A DNA stretch of 31,893 bases from CAYFWF01 sp964346815. Lineage in GTDB: Bacteria > Acidobacteriota > Aminicenantia > Aminicenantales > Aminicenantaceae. Both the position numbers and the translations under genes were made by a program. The notes under the pieces are model-generated. The model did no database searches. It saw only the letters and a program-made list of their open reading frames with translations, and was not told where the DNA came from. Positions 20,876 to 28,825 of the stretch are shown in pieces. The DNA lies in the NCBI GenBank assembly GCA_964346815.1, contig CAYFWF010000069.1, forward strand, positions 1-31,893, written 5' to 3'. Within the stretch, counting starts at the first letter, position 1; each line of letters begins with the position of its first letter.

Positions 20876-22399
20876 TTATCCCAGACTGCCGACTTCTTTT
20901 TCCACTGCTTCGAGAATCTCACAAGATTTAACCAGCTCTTTCATCCGGGTGTGGTCTGGATAGAGAGGCCTGTCTTGGTCGAGATGCTCCACATATTTTC
21001 GAATCACTCTTTTTGCTGCAGAGACTCCTCTTCCTGGAGCAAATTCACGGAAATCCAGGGCTTGTGCTGCAGCCATATATTCGATTCCCAAAACGCCATA
21101 GGCATTATCGATGATCTGCTCATTTTTTATGGCCGTATTCATTCCCATGGAGACAAAATCCTCCTGGTCGGCTGCTGCAGGAATAGACATGATGGAGGCG
21201 GGAGCAGAAAGGAGGCGCTGCTCGACGATCAGAGTATCGGCTGTATATTGACTGAGCATCATTCCAGAAAACATCCCCGCGCCTTTGGTCAAAAAGGCCG
21301 GCAACCCGACGCTCAAAGCAGGGTTGGTCAGTCGGTTCAACCGTCTCTCGGAAAGAACACTGACCATAGTGACCGCCGCGCCGACCATATCCATGGGAAG
21401 AGAGACGGGAGTCCCCTGAAAATTCGCTCCGGTTAACGTCAATTCATATTCTGTGAAAAAAACAGGATTATCTGCGACTCCGTTCAATTCGATCTCCACC
21501 TGTTTCCTTGCATGAGCCACTGCATCATGTGCTGCCCCGATAACCTGAGGAGAAGACCTCATGGAGTAGGCGTCCTGGACTTTAATCTTGAACTTTCCCG
21601 ACAGAAGATCACTTCCTTCGATACACTTCATCAACGCTCTAGAGGTTCTGACAGCGCCGGGAAAACCACGCGCTTCATGCAGGCGGACATCATAAGGTTT
21701 CATGTTGGCATACAGGGCCTCCAGGGTCATCGCACAGGCGATCTCGGCCTGCTTGAGCCAGCGGTTGACATCATACAGTTGAAGAGCGCTCATTGACGTG
21801 ATCAGGTTTGAGCCGTTGATCGATGCCAATCCGTCTCTCGCTTTCAATCCTGGTATGGAGATTCCTGCCCGCTTCATAGCCTCATCACCCGGAAGCCGTT
21901 CTCCCTTATAGAACGCCTCTCCTTCTCCCATCAATAAAAGGGCGATCTGCGACATCGGTGCCAAATCTCCGCTTGCGCCCACCGATCCCTTCTGGCAAAC
22001 AACAGGCGTCACTCCCTTATTCAACATCTCGACCAGCGTCATGGTGATCTCGGGACGGCATCCTGACCTTCCCTTGGCATGGACGTTGATCCGGCTCGCC
22101 ATGGCACCTCGAACATGTTCGATAGGCGCCGGATCGCCGATGCCAGCAGCATGATTATAGATCAGATATCTCTGAAAATCGGTGATCTTTGTATCATCCA
22201 AAATGACTTCTGAAAACTCTCCGATTCCCGTATTGATTCCATACATGACCTCGCGGTCTCGAATCTTTTTCTCGAGCATGGATCGGCAGGCATTGATTCG
22301 CTCCCAAGCCCCCTGGTGAAGCTCGATCCTTTCCTGATGACGGGCGATAGCTGCCATTTTCTCCACGGTCAAGCTCGATCCATCCAGAATTATGGCCAT
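20876..22399 (-). CDS. hutH: Histidine ammonia-lyase
   Basis: A 507-residue MIO-cofactor lyase, the usual length of bacterial HutH. YGINTGIG carries the catalytic Tyr; GSVGASGDLAP holds the Ala-Ser-Gly triad that self-cyclises into MIO; VQDAYSMR and AADQEDFVSMG follow. The Glu in QED aligns with Glu414 of Pseudomonas HutH, which binds the imidazole of histidine; tyrosine and phenylalanine lyases have Gln or Asn there. The selectivity site reads Asn-His (YNHAAG) where HutH has Ser-His, and Phe replaces His after QED, so altered specificity is possible. Histidine to urocanate is the best call. ATG 22399 is chosen over ATG 22405 because GGAG is seven bases upstream of it. No hutU, hutI or hutG is in the window. 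Confidence 0.88.
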   Translation of the reverse strand: MAIILDGSSLTVEKMAAIARHQERIELHQGAWERINACRSMLEKKIRDREVMYGINTGIGEFSEVILDDTKITDFQRYLIYNHAAGIGDPAPIEHVRGAMASRINVHAKGRSGCRPEITMTLVEMLNKGVTPVVCQKGSVGASGDLAPMSQIALLLMGEGEAFYKGERLPGDEAMKRAGISIPGLKARDGLASINGSNLITSMSALQLYDVNRWLKQAEIACAMTLEALYANMKPYDVRLHEARGFPGAVRTSRALMKCIEGSDLLSGKFKIKVQDAYSMRSSPQVIGAAHDAVAHARKQVEIELNGVADNPVFFTEYELTLTGANFQGTPVSLPMDMVGAAVTMVSVLSERRLNRLTNPALSVGLPAFLTKGAGMFSGMMLSQYTADTLIVEQRLLSAPASIMSIPAAADQEDFVSMGMNTAIKNEQIIDNAYGVLGIEYMAAAQALDFREFAPGRGVSAAKRVIRKYVEHLDQDRPLYPDHTRMKELVKSCEILEAVEKEVGSLG

Positions 22400-22474
22400 G
22401 GTCATTCTCCTTTTTTAGGAACTTCTCCAGAACTACTGAAATCCAGATTTATAATTTATTGATAATCAAAAAAA

Positions 22475-22483
22475 ATTATAACA
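22475..22483 (-). promoter_or_regulatory. Extended -10 promoter of hutH
   Basis: On the minus strand TGT TATAAT is a perfect -10 box (22475-22480) with an extended TG. The -35 region is poor (about three of six matches), as tolerated with an extended -10. Transcription would start near 22468, giving a leader of about 70 nt. The surrounding 22420-22520 is very AT-rich, with a GATTATCAAT run that may be a binding site. Confidence 0.5.
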
Positions 22484-22551
22484 TAAAAGCATATGATCAT
22501 CATACCTATTTTTAAAGAATACAAATCCCCACACGTTCTTGATGAACACAG

Positions 22552-22581
22552 CGGAAGAAAAAAGAAAAAGACGGAAACGTC
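22552..22581 (-). terminator. Possible intrinsic terminator after the small membrane protein
   Basis: Reading the minus strand: GACG, loop TTTC, CGTC, then a run of T's broken only by single C's (22569 to 22554). The stem core is only 4 bp, with an A-run/T-run extension beyond a GGG bulge. It begins 23 bp after the stop at 22604. Plausible, but weaker than textbook terminators. Confidence 0.35.
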
Positions 22582-22603
22582 CCCTTTTTGTTTTTAATCC
22601 CTT

Positions 22604-22993
22604 TTATGAAAAGAGGTCTCTTTTTGTCCAGAGATAACCAACCGTAAAAAGGATAAAGAATAAGCAGGGGCCCACGAAACCGATGCGGCTAAACCCGGTG
22701 AGGCCGAAAACCAGAAGTAAATCGGATAACCACATGCCCATAGCCACAAGCGTGACCACGAATCCGAATTTTTTCAACTTCAGCAGCCCATAAGTGCCTG
22801 CAACCATTAAAAGGGAGAGTGCGACATCCGGAAAAACAAAAGCCTTATAAACCTCAGAGCCTACAGGCAGAGTTTCAGCCACAGGCCTGCCCACCAGCCT
22901 TAAAAGCCAATAAATGACCGTGCCCAATGCCACAAAGAACATGACGACGGCGATGACCACAACGCCAAAAGGAAATCTCTGCATTCTTTCCAT
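22604..22993 (-). CDS. Small four-helix membrane protein
   Basis: A 129-residue protein with four hydrophobic segments (about residues 10-32, 48-66, 72-92 and 100-122) and few charges; Arg-Lys residues mark the cytoplasmic side near the ends. I do not recognise the family, and it resembles many uncharacterised DoxX-like or DUF membrane proteins only in size and helix number. AGGAGG lies nine bases before ATG 22993; ATG 22984 is an alternative start. It is transcribed alone, divergent from the threonine dehydrogenase gene, with a possible terminator between it and hutH's promoter region. Confidence 0.65.
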   Translation of the reverse strand: MERMQRFPFGVVVIAVVMFFVALGTVIYWLLRLVGRPVAETLPVGSEVYKAFVFPDVALSLLMVAGTYGLLKLKKFGFVVTLVAMGMWLSDLLLVFGLTGFSRIGFVGPCLFFILFTVGYLWTKRDLFS

Positions 22994-23049
22994 TCCATTC
23001 CGCCTCCTTCAAGTTTATACAAACTCAGAACAGGTTGCAAAATTTTTAA

Positions 23050-23077
23050 TTGACAAAGTGCCTCCGAAAGATAAACT
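23050..23077 (+). promoter_or_regulatory. Candidate promoter of threonine dehydrogenase gene
   Basis: A perfect -35 box TTGACA (23050-23055) is 16 bp from TAAACT (23072-23077), which matches four of six -10 positions. The start would be near 23084, with a leader of about 70 nt ending in GGAGGT at 23145-23150. Confidence 0.45.
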
Positions 23078-23153
23078 AATCATACGTTGGAAACCAGCGT
23101 TTGCTCGTTTCGCGACAGGAAAATAAAAATCATAAAAATATTTTGGAGGTATG

Positions 23154-24134
23154 ATGTCAAAAGAAATGAAAAAAATCATGGTTACCGGCTCAGTTGGACA
23201 GATAGGCTCCGAGTTGACCATGGCATTGAGAAAAAAATATGGCAACGATAATGTTTTAGCTACAGGACACAGAACCAAACCCAAGCCAGAACTCCGCGAC
23301 TCCGGTCCGTTCGAATTCATCAACGTCGCCAAGAGAGAGACCATCGAAGAAGTCGTAAGAAAATACGACATCGATACCATCTATCATCTTTCGGCTATCC
23401 TTTCGGCCGTCGGGGAAAAAAATCCCTATCTGGCATGGGACGTCAACATGAACGGAACATACAACATACTGGAAGCTGCCCGAGAGCACGACATGACCAG
23501 GATTTTCGTGCCCAGTTCGATTGCTGTTTTCGGCCCTGAGACTCCTCTGGATAACACACCGCAGGAAACCATTCTTAAGCCCAAAACCATGTATGGCGTG
23601 ACGAAAGTGGCCGGCGAACTTCTCTGCGACTATTACGTCAAGCGCTTCAATGTGGATGTGCGCGGCTGCCGCTATCCCGGAATCATCAGTTACGAGACTC
23701 TACCGGGAGGCGGAACGACAGACTATGCAGTGGCCATCTATTTCGAGGCGGTCAAGAACAAAAGATACACCTGCTTCGTCAAAGAAGAAACTATACTCCC
23801 GATGATGTACATGCCTGACTGTATTAAAGCAGCTATCGACTTAATGGAGGCGGATTTTTCTAAATTGAAGCACCACTCTGATTTCAATGTCACAGGCATG
23901 AGCTTCACCGCGGGTGAGCTGGCCGCTGAAATCAAAAAGCACATCCCTGATTTTGTGTGCGAGTACGAGCCAGATTTTCGCCAGGATATTGCAGATTCAT
24001 GGCCCAATTCGCTGGATGACTCTGCTGCTCGTGAGGAGTGGGGCTGGGAGCCCAGTTATGACCTGGCCGCCATGACAGAGGACATGCTCGAAGTTCTCTC
24101 CCGGCGGCACGCGGAAGGCAAACTGGACTCCTGA
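23154..24134 (+). CDS. L-threonine 3-dehydrogenase, epimerase-type
   Basis: An extended SDR of 326 residues. The NAD loop is VTGSVGQIGSEL, followed by IYHLSAILSAVGEKNP, the Ser of FVPSSIAVFG, the YGVTK catalytic Tyr-Lys pair, and CRYPGIISYETLPGGGTTDYA. The last block and GPFEFINVAKR are characteristic of the UDP-glucose-epimerase-like bacterial threonine dehydrogenases (NAD-dependent oxidation of threonine to 2-amino-3-ketobutyrate), not the zinc alcohol-dehydrogenase type. The kbl gene about 2 kb downstream would take the unstable product to glycine and acetyl-CoA, strengthening the call. GGAGG lies four bases before ATG 23154; ATG 23151 directly abuts it and is less likely. Confidence 0.88.
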   Translation: MSKEMKKIMVTGSVGQIGSELTMALRKKYGNDNVLATGHRTKPKPELRDSGPFEFINVAKRETIEEVVRKYDIDTIYHLSAILSAVGEKNPYLAWDVNMNGTYNILEAAREHDMTRIFVPSSIAVFGPETPLDNTPQETILKPKTMYGVTKVAGELLCDYYVKRFNVDVRGCRYPGIISYETLPGGGTTDYAVAIYFEAVKNKRYTCFVKEETILPMMYMPDCIKAAIDLMEADFSKLKHHSDFNVTGMSFTAGELAAEIKKHIPDFVCEYEPDFRQDIADSWPNSLDDSAAREEWGWEPSYDLAAMTEDMLEVLSRRHAEGKLDS

Positions 24135-24243
24135 TCCGAATGGTCCAGTCCGCAGACCCGATACCACGGCTTTTGTTCCAGTGCTATCTTCGGGAACGAA
24201 CCAAGATGGCGATCCGTTTTACTATTCCATCCCATGGATCGGG

Positions 24244-25098
24244 CTAAAACGATTTCAGTTCCTGTTTCAGAAAATGAGGAAGCACAAAAGACGCTTTGTG
24301 GATGTCCCGATTGAAGTACTTGAGTCCAGCAGGAGGATTCCTCTTTACATCGAGGGGATTCAAATCGTCGGAAAGGAAAGAAAAACACCACAGTCCTCCT
24401 GGATAGGTTGGCACCGGAGCAGTATATAGAAGGGAAACATGAAAAATCCCGTCCAGGAGAGCCTTGGTTTCGAGAATGGCTTCCAAATGATAAAAGGGGG
24501 ATCCCAACTGTGTGCAGGCAACTCCATGGGCGGCAAGGCAGGTCTTCAATGTCCTGTAAAAAGGCTCCTCATGAAGGGAGGCTGAAGGGCCTACAGGCTC
24601 GGAGGAATCGACGAGTATGACGTCAAATTTCTGATCTGAATTCTGAAGAAAGATCTTGCCGTCCTCCACTGATATCTCCACACGGCCGTCTTTGAGGCAA
24701 CCTCCAAGCCAAGGGAAATATCTCTTCGAAACCTCAATGACCTGGGGATCGATTTCCACAAGCTGCGCTTTCTTTATCGGATAACGCAGAACCTCCTTCA
24801 AAACTCCCCCATCTCCGCCGCCTATTATCAAAACCTCCTGAGGATCGGGATGAATGACCAGCGCCGGATGGGCCAGCATCTCATGATAAAAAAACTCATC
24901 TTTCTCGGTCGTCTGAACCAGTCCATCCAGAAAGAGCACGCGGCCAAAATGTGGGTTGTCTATGACTTCGATTCTCTGGTAAGGGGAATTTTCGCGATGG
25001 AGGAAGCGGTCAAATTCAAAAAATACGCCGCTAGACCGGGAATGGTATTCTTTAATTTCTCTAAATTTTCTGATAGGGTCTCTATTCATTCGGCTCAT
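24244..25098 (-). CDS. speE: Spermidine synthase-like aminopropyltransferase
   Basis: A 284-residue aminopropyltransferase with the canonical order: QRIEVIDNPHFGRVLFLDGL, QTTEKDEFFYHEMLAHPAL, nucleotide motif GGGDGG (93-98), VEIDPQVIEVSKRYFP and the catalytic-loop Asp in VDSSEPVGPS (residues 164-172, DSTDPVGPA in most relatives). It transfers aminopropyl from decarboxylated SAM to a diamine, most likely putrescine. The ATG overlaps the stop of the upstream aminopropyltransferase by four bases (ATGA), so the two are translationally coupled. No SAM decarboxylase or ornithine/arginine decarboxylase lies in the window. Confidence 0.88.
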   Translation of the reverse strand: MSRMNRDPIRKFREIKEYHSRSSGVFFEFDRFLHRENSPYQRIEVIDNPHFGRVLFLDGLVQTTEKDEFFYHEMLAHPALVIHPDPQEVLIIGGGDGGVLKEVLRYPIKKAQLVEIDPQVIEVSKRYFPWLGGCLKDGRVEISVEDGKIFLQNSDQKFDVILVDSSEPVGPSASLHEEPFYRTLKTCLAAHGVACTQLGSPFYHLEAILETKALLDGIFHVSLLYTAPVPTYPGGLWCFSFLSDDLNPLDVKRNPPAGLKYFNRDIHKASFVLPHFLKQELKSF

Positions 25099-26006
25099 TG
25101 TTCCCAGATAAAAGGTTCTTTATCGGTCAGAAGGGTGCCTTTCTTCAAGTCTCTGATCAGATACAGGGGCAGAGCGAAAAAGCTTTTATGATTCCCCGCA
25201 TGATAAAACCTCAGATTCCTGATTTTTCGAGCATCGAGCCTCGATTCGAGACTCTTTATATCAATTTCCAGAGGATCTTTTTCCTTTGAGGCCAGAATAA
25301 AGCCCCATGAAGAACTGAAGGAAAACATGAATGTCCGATAGGGACGGACGACCGGAAATACTGTCTTCAGGGTTCGAGCGCAAGAGGAATAGAATTTATG
25401 ATAATGCGGGTCTGTGGAACCCGCCTGGAGGACGAACAGCCCGTCATCTTTCAAGATATGAAAGATACTGCTGAAGAACTCCCTAGTGAAAAGGTATACG
25501 GATGGCCCTTCCCGGATTGGCTCGGTCAGGTCTGAAAGCACGACATCGAACTTCTGTTTGCATTCATCGACATATTCGAGCGCGTTCCCGAACCTGAGAG
25601 TCGCTCTCGGATCTGAGAAGGCGCCTGCCGACCACTCTGGAAGATACTCCTGACAGAGCTTCACGAGCTCCCTGTCGATATCAACCATGGTCGCACGTTT
25701 GATACAATTATGCCGGAGGACTTCCCGGAGAGTTGCTCCTTCTCCTCCCCCTATTATAAGAACACGTCGAGGAAGCGGATGGGTGAGAAGAGCGGGTTGA
25801 ACGAGGGATTCGTGATAGATAAATTCATCGATTTGAGCCGACTGCATCTTTTTATCCAAAAACAAAGCTTTTCCCAGGAGCTTGTTATCGAAAATCTGAA
25901 CGAACTGGTATTTTGTTCTTCCTTCATAAAAGACACGTTCGACTTTTATGCTTCTGGTCAGATTTTCTGTGAATCGCTCCACAAAATAAAAGCCTTCCTC
26001 TTCCAT
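25095..26006 (-). CDS. Second aminopropyltransferase, thermospermine synthase-like
   Basis: A 303-residue relative of the downstream speE, but of a different branch: nucleotide motif GGGEGATLREVLRH instead of GGGDGG, VDIDRELVKLCQEYLP, FSDPRATLRFGNALEYV and the catalytic loop SDLTEPIREGPS, followed by YLFTREFF. These features resemble the ACL5/thermospermine synthase and long-chain or agmatine aminopropyltransferase group. So the pair may extend polyamines in two steps or act on two amines, or form a hetero-complex. ATG 26006 is preferred; a TTG at 26036 would extend it by ten residues. A TATAAT seven bases upstream suggests a leaderless message. It is back-to-back with kbl, with 101 bp between the two starts. 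Confidence 0.82.
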   Translation of the reverse strand: MEEEGFYFVERFTENLTRSIKVERVFYEGRTKYQFVQIFDNKLLGKALFLDKKMQSAQIDEFIYHESLVQPALLTHPLPRRVLIIGGGEGATLREVLRHNCIKRATMVDIDRELVKLCQEYLPEWSAGAFSDPRATLRFGNALEYVDECKQKFDVVLSDLTEPIREGPSVYLFTREFFSSIFHILKDDGLFVLQAGSTDPHYHKFYSSCARTLKTVFPVVRPYRTFMFSFSSSWGFILASKEKDPLEIDIKSLESRLDARKIRNLRFYHAGNHKSFFALPLYLIRDLKKGTLLTDKEPFIWEQ

Positions 26007-26013
26007 GCCCGAG

Positions 26014-26043
26014 ATTATAGCACGCTGAAAATGCAAAACTCAA
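26014..26043 (-). promoter_or_regulatory. Promoter of the aminopropyltransferase pair, possibly leaderless
   Basis: On the minus strand TTGAGT (26038-26043) and a perfect TATAAT (26014-26019) are 18 bp apart. The ATG at 26006 is seven bases after the -10, so the transcript would start at or next to the start codon. No ribosome binding site precedes it. Confidence 0.55.
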
Positions 26044-26055
26044 ACCATAAAAATG

Positions 26056-26084
26056 TAGACCTGACTTTTAAATTTTGGTATAGT
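26056..26084 (+). promoter_or_regulatory. Promoter of kbl
   Basis: TAGACC (26056-26061) is 17 bp from TATAGT (26079-26084), matching four and five of six consensus bases. The start would be near 26091, just before the strong ribosome site AAAGGAGGT at 26095-26103. It is divergent from the aminopropyltransferase promoter, and the two -35 boxes are only 12 bp apart. Confidence 0.55.
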
Positions 26085-26107
26085 CTTAACCCTTAAAGGA
26101 GGTAAAT

Positions 26108-27310
26108 ATGTATGGCAAGATCAAGGAAGACTTGACAAACGAACTTCAGTCCATCCGAGATGCAGGACTGTTCAAGGACGAAAGAATCATCATAACTCCC
26201 CAAGGAGCTGAAATCACTGTCAAAGGAGGAAAAGAAGTTCTGAACTTCTGTGCGAATAACTACCTCGGTCTCTCGAGCCACCCCAAAGTCATAGAAGCTG
26301 CGCATAGAACACTGGATGAGTGGGGCTACGGGATGAGTTCCGTTCGTTTTATCTGCGGGACTCAGGACATACACAAGATACTGGAACAGAAAATATCGGA
26401 GTTCCTCCACACCGACGATACCATTCTTTTCGCTGCCTGCTTTGATGCCAACGGCGGAGTCTTCGAGCCCATACTGGGCAAAGAGGATGCCATCATCACA
26501 GACCAATTGAACCACGCATCCATCATCGACGGGATTCGCCTCTGCAAAGCTCAGCGCTTCATCTATGCACACGGCGACATGGCCGATCTGGAAGAGAAAC
26601 TCAAGGAAACCCAGAGTACCCGTTACAGGATGGTTGCCACGGACGGTGCTTTCTCCATGGACGGGGATATCGCAAAGCTGGATCAAATATGCGACTTGGC
26701 TGACAAGTACGATGCTTTGGTGATGATCGATGATGCCCACTCCACAGGATTCTTGGGCAAGACCGGAAGAGGCACACCAGAATATAGGGACGTAATGGGC
26801 CGTGTGGACATCATCACAGGGACCTTGGGCAAAGCTCTGGGAGGAGCCTCGGGCGGATTCATTTCTGGGCGGAAAGAGCTCATCGAACTCTACAGGCAGC
26901 GTGCCAGGCCTTATCTTTTCAGTAACACATTGGCTCCCGCTGTCGTAGGTGCTTCTATTGCCGTGTTTGATCTTCTCTCCGAGACGACCGAACTTCGAGA
27001 CAAGTTAGCAGATAATACCAAGTATTTTCGTGAAAAGATGACAGAAGCTGGCTTCGACATTACGCCAGGTGATCATCCGATCGTTCCGATCATGCTGGGA
27101 AAATTCGAAAACGACGCCAAGCTCTCACAGGATATGGCCAAAGACCTTCTGGATGAGGGAATCTATGTCATCGGTTTCTACTACCCTGTCGTTCCCAGAG
27201 GTCAAGCAAGAATCAGAGTCCAGCTCTCTGCTGCCCACGATAGACACCACCTGGATAGAGCCATCGAAGCTTTCACCAAGATCGGCAAAAAATACGGCGT
27301 TATACAATAA
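26108..27310 (+). CDS. kbl: Glycine C-acetyltransferase (2-amino-3-ketobutyrate CoA ligase)
   Basis: A 400-residue PLP enzyme of the alpha-oxoamine synthase family. Family blocks: VLNFCANNYLGLSSHP, GYGMSSVRFICGTQDIHK, DQLNHASIIDGIRL, MIDDAHSTGFLG and the PLP-lysine segment TGTLGKALGGASGG (Lys242, near Lys244 of E. coli Kbl). Length and the SSVRFICGTQ block match Kbl rather than BioF or HemA. It cleaves 2-amino-3-ketobutyrate with CoA to glycine and acetyl-CoA, completing threonine breakdown started by the dehydrogenase at 23154. A strong AAAGGAGG precedes the ATG. The gene converges with nhaC, with 22 bp between the stops. Confidence 0.94.
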   Translation: MYGKIKEDLTNELQSIRDAGLFKDERIIITPQGAEITVKGGKEVLNFCANNYLGLSSHPKVIEAAHRTLDEWGYGMSSVRFICGTQDIHKILEQKISEFLHTDDTILFAACFDANGGVFEPILGKEDAIITDQLNHASIIDGIRLCKAQRFIYAHGDMADLEEKLKETQSTRYRMVATDGAFSMDGDIAKLDQICDLADKYDALVMIDDAHSTGFLGKTGRGTPEYRDVMGRVDIITGTLGKALGGASGGFISGRKELIELYRQRARPYLFSNTLAPAVVGASIAVFDLLSETTELRDKLADNTKYFREKMTEAGFDITPGDHPIVPIMLGKFENDAKLSQDMAKDLLDEGIYVIGFYYPVVPRGQARIRVQLSAAHDRHHLDRAIEAFTKIGKKYGVIQ

Positions 27311-27332
27311 GAATCGGCGTATCGATCTCGGA

Positions 27333-28766
27333 TCAATCCCCTCTCTCATCTTCACTCTCTTCTTCGATCTTTTCCATGGTGATTCCGGTATACCCGTAAA
27401 AAATCGAGACCAATGGATTGGCGAGATTAAGGAAAGCGTAGGGAAGATACAACAGCGGATTGACACCGAGCGTGGCACCCATGAAAGCCCCGCAGCTGTT
27501 CCAGGGAATGAGCGGAGAAGATAGAGTCCCGGAGTCCTCCAGGCATCTGGAGAGGTTCTTGGGATGAAGCTTCCGGGCATCGAAGGCATTCTTGTACATC
27601 CTTCCGGGAATGACGATAGCGATGTACTGGTCGGAAGCGATGGCGTTCATCCCGATGCAGCTAAAGATGGTTGTCGCAACGAGAGATCCGGTTCTCTGCA
27701 CCCTTTTGAGGAAGGACTTAGCGAGGACCTCGAGCATACCTGTCCGCTCCATGATACCGCCGAAAGACAAGGCGCATATGATGAGAGCCACCGTCTGCAT
27801 CATGCTCTCCAGTCCTCCTCGAGTCAAAAGATCGTCCACCATATTCACGCCGGTATCGGAGACATAACCAGATTGTGCAGCCTGTATGACCTCTTTGAGG
27901 GAACGGGACTGGGTCAACATGGCAAAAATGCCGCCGAGGATTGTTCCTCCCAATAGAGCTGGCAGGGGCGGGATCTTTTTCACCACCATGATAATGACAA
28001 GAATCGGAGGCAGAAGAAGGAGTGGATGTATGAAAAAACTGGACTCGACGGTGGAAAGAATGGTCTGCACGCCTTGAGTTTCCAGGGCGCCTCCAGAAAA
28101 CTTGGTTCCGATGACTCCGTAAAGAATAAGACATAAAATATAACCAGGGACGGTTGTGTATATCATATGCCTGATATGGGAAAAAAGATCGGTTCCAGCT
28201 ACTGCCGGAGCAAGATTGGTAGTATCGGAAAGTGGAGACATCTTGTCGCCGAAATAGGCTCCGGAGATAATGGCCCCTGCCACCATTGCCACTGGAATCC
28301 CCAGGCCCTGTCCCACCCCGATCAAGGCCACACCGACGGTCCCTGCCGTCGACCATGACGAACCAGTTCCCAGGGAAACGATCGAACATATGATAAGTGC
28401 CGCTACCAGAAAAATGCCAGGAGAGAGAACTTTCAGACCATAATAAATCATGGAAGGGACAATCCCTCCTGAAATCCAGGTGCCGATCATGGTGCCGACG
28501 ATCATCAGAATCAAAATAGCGCTCATGGCAAGAGTTATGCCCTGCACCATCCCTTCCTGGACTTCCTTCCATGGGTGCTTATAGATGGCGGCGATGATGG
28601 CGGCCACGGCTGCAGCCAGTATCAAAGGAATATGAGGGGGAAGCTTAAAAATCCCTATGGTGATGGAGAGCGCAGCGATCAAAAAAAGAACGGGAATCAG
28701 TGCGACTCCCAGCTTCAGTTCTTTTTTTTTCTCTTTCACTTCGAGAAATCTTTCCTCAAGAGACAT
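27333..28766 (-). CDS. nhaC: Na+/H+ antiporter, NhaC family
   Basis: A 477-residue membrane protein with about 11-12 helices. NhaC-type blocks include LGTGSSWSTAGTVGVALIGVG, GAIISGAYFGDKMSPLSDTTNLAPAVAGTDLF, DQYIAIVIPGRMYKNAF and SRCLEDSGTLSSPLIPWNSCGAFMGATLGV. These match the family exchanging Na+ (or malate/lactate in some members) for H+. Acidic residues in GDKMSPLSDT and LEDSGT are the likely ion site. No convincing ribosome site precedes the ATG; a TACAAT ends three bases before it. It follows pyrE by 59 bp on the same strand. Residues 1-20 are charged and cytoplasmic, and the end is acidic (EKIEEESEDERGD). Confidence 0.93.
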   Translation of the reverse strand: MSLEERFLEVKEKKKELKLGVALIPVLFLIAALSITIGIFKLPPHIPLILAAAVAAIIAAIYKHPWKEVQEGMVQGITLAMSAILILMIVGTMIGTWISGGIVPSMIYYGLKVLSPGIFLVAALIICSIVSLGTGSSWSTAGTVGVALIGVGQGLGIPVAMVAGAIISGAYFGDKMSPLSDTTNLAPAVAGTDLFSHIRHMIYTTVPGYILCLILYGVIGTKFSGGALETQGVQTILSTVESSFFIHPLLLLPPILVIIMVVKKIPPLPALLGGTILGGIFAMLTQSRSLKEVIQAAQSGYVSDTGVNMVDDLLTRGGLESMMQTVALIICALSFGGIMERTGMLEVLAKSFLKRVQRTGSLVATTIFSCIGMNAIASDQYIAIVIPGRMYKNAFDARKLHPKNLSRCLEDSGTLSSPLIPWNSCGAFMGATLGVNPLLYLPYAFLNLANPLVSIFYGYTGITMEKIEEESEDERGD

Positions 28767-28825
28767 GAGATTGTACAGAAATGGTCGGTAAAAGGCAAAT
28801 TAAATGCAAAAAGAGGAAATGTCGA

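Noticed and set aside
28770..28796. TTGCCT-17-TACAAT promoter directly before nhaC
   Set aside because: The -10 box ends three bases before the ATG, so the start of transcription would fall inside the start codon. Possible but not convincing; nhaC may be read through from pyrE.
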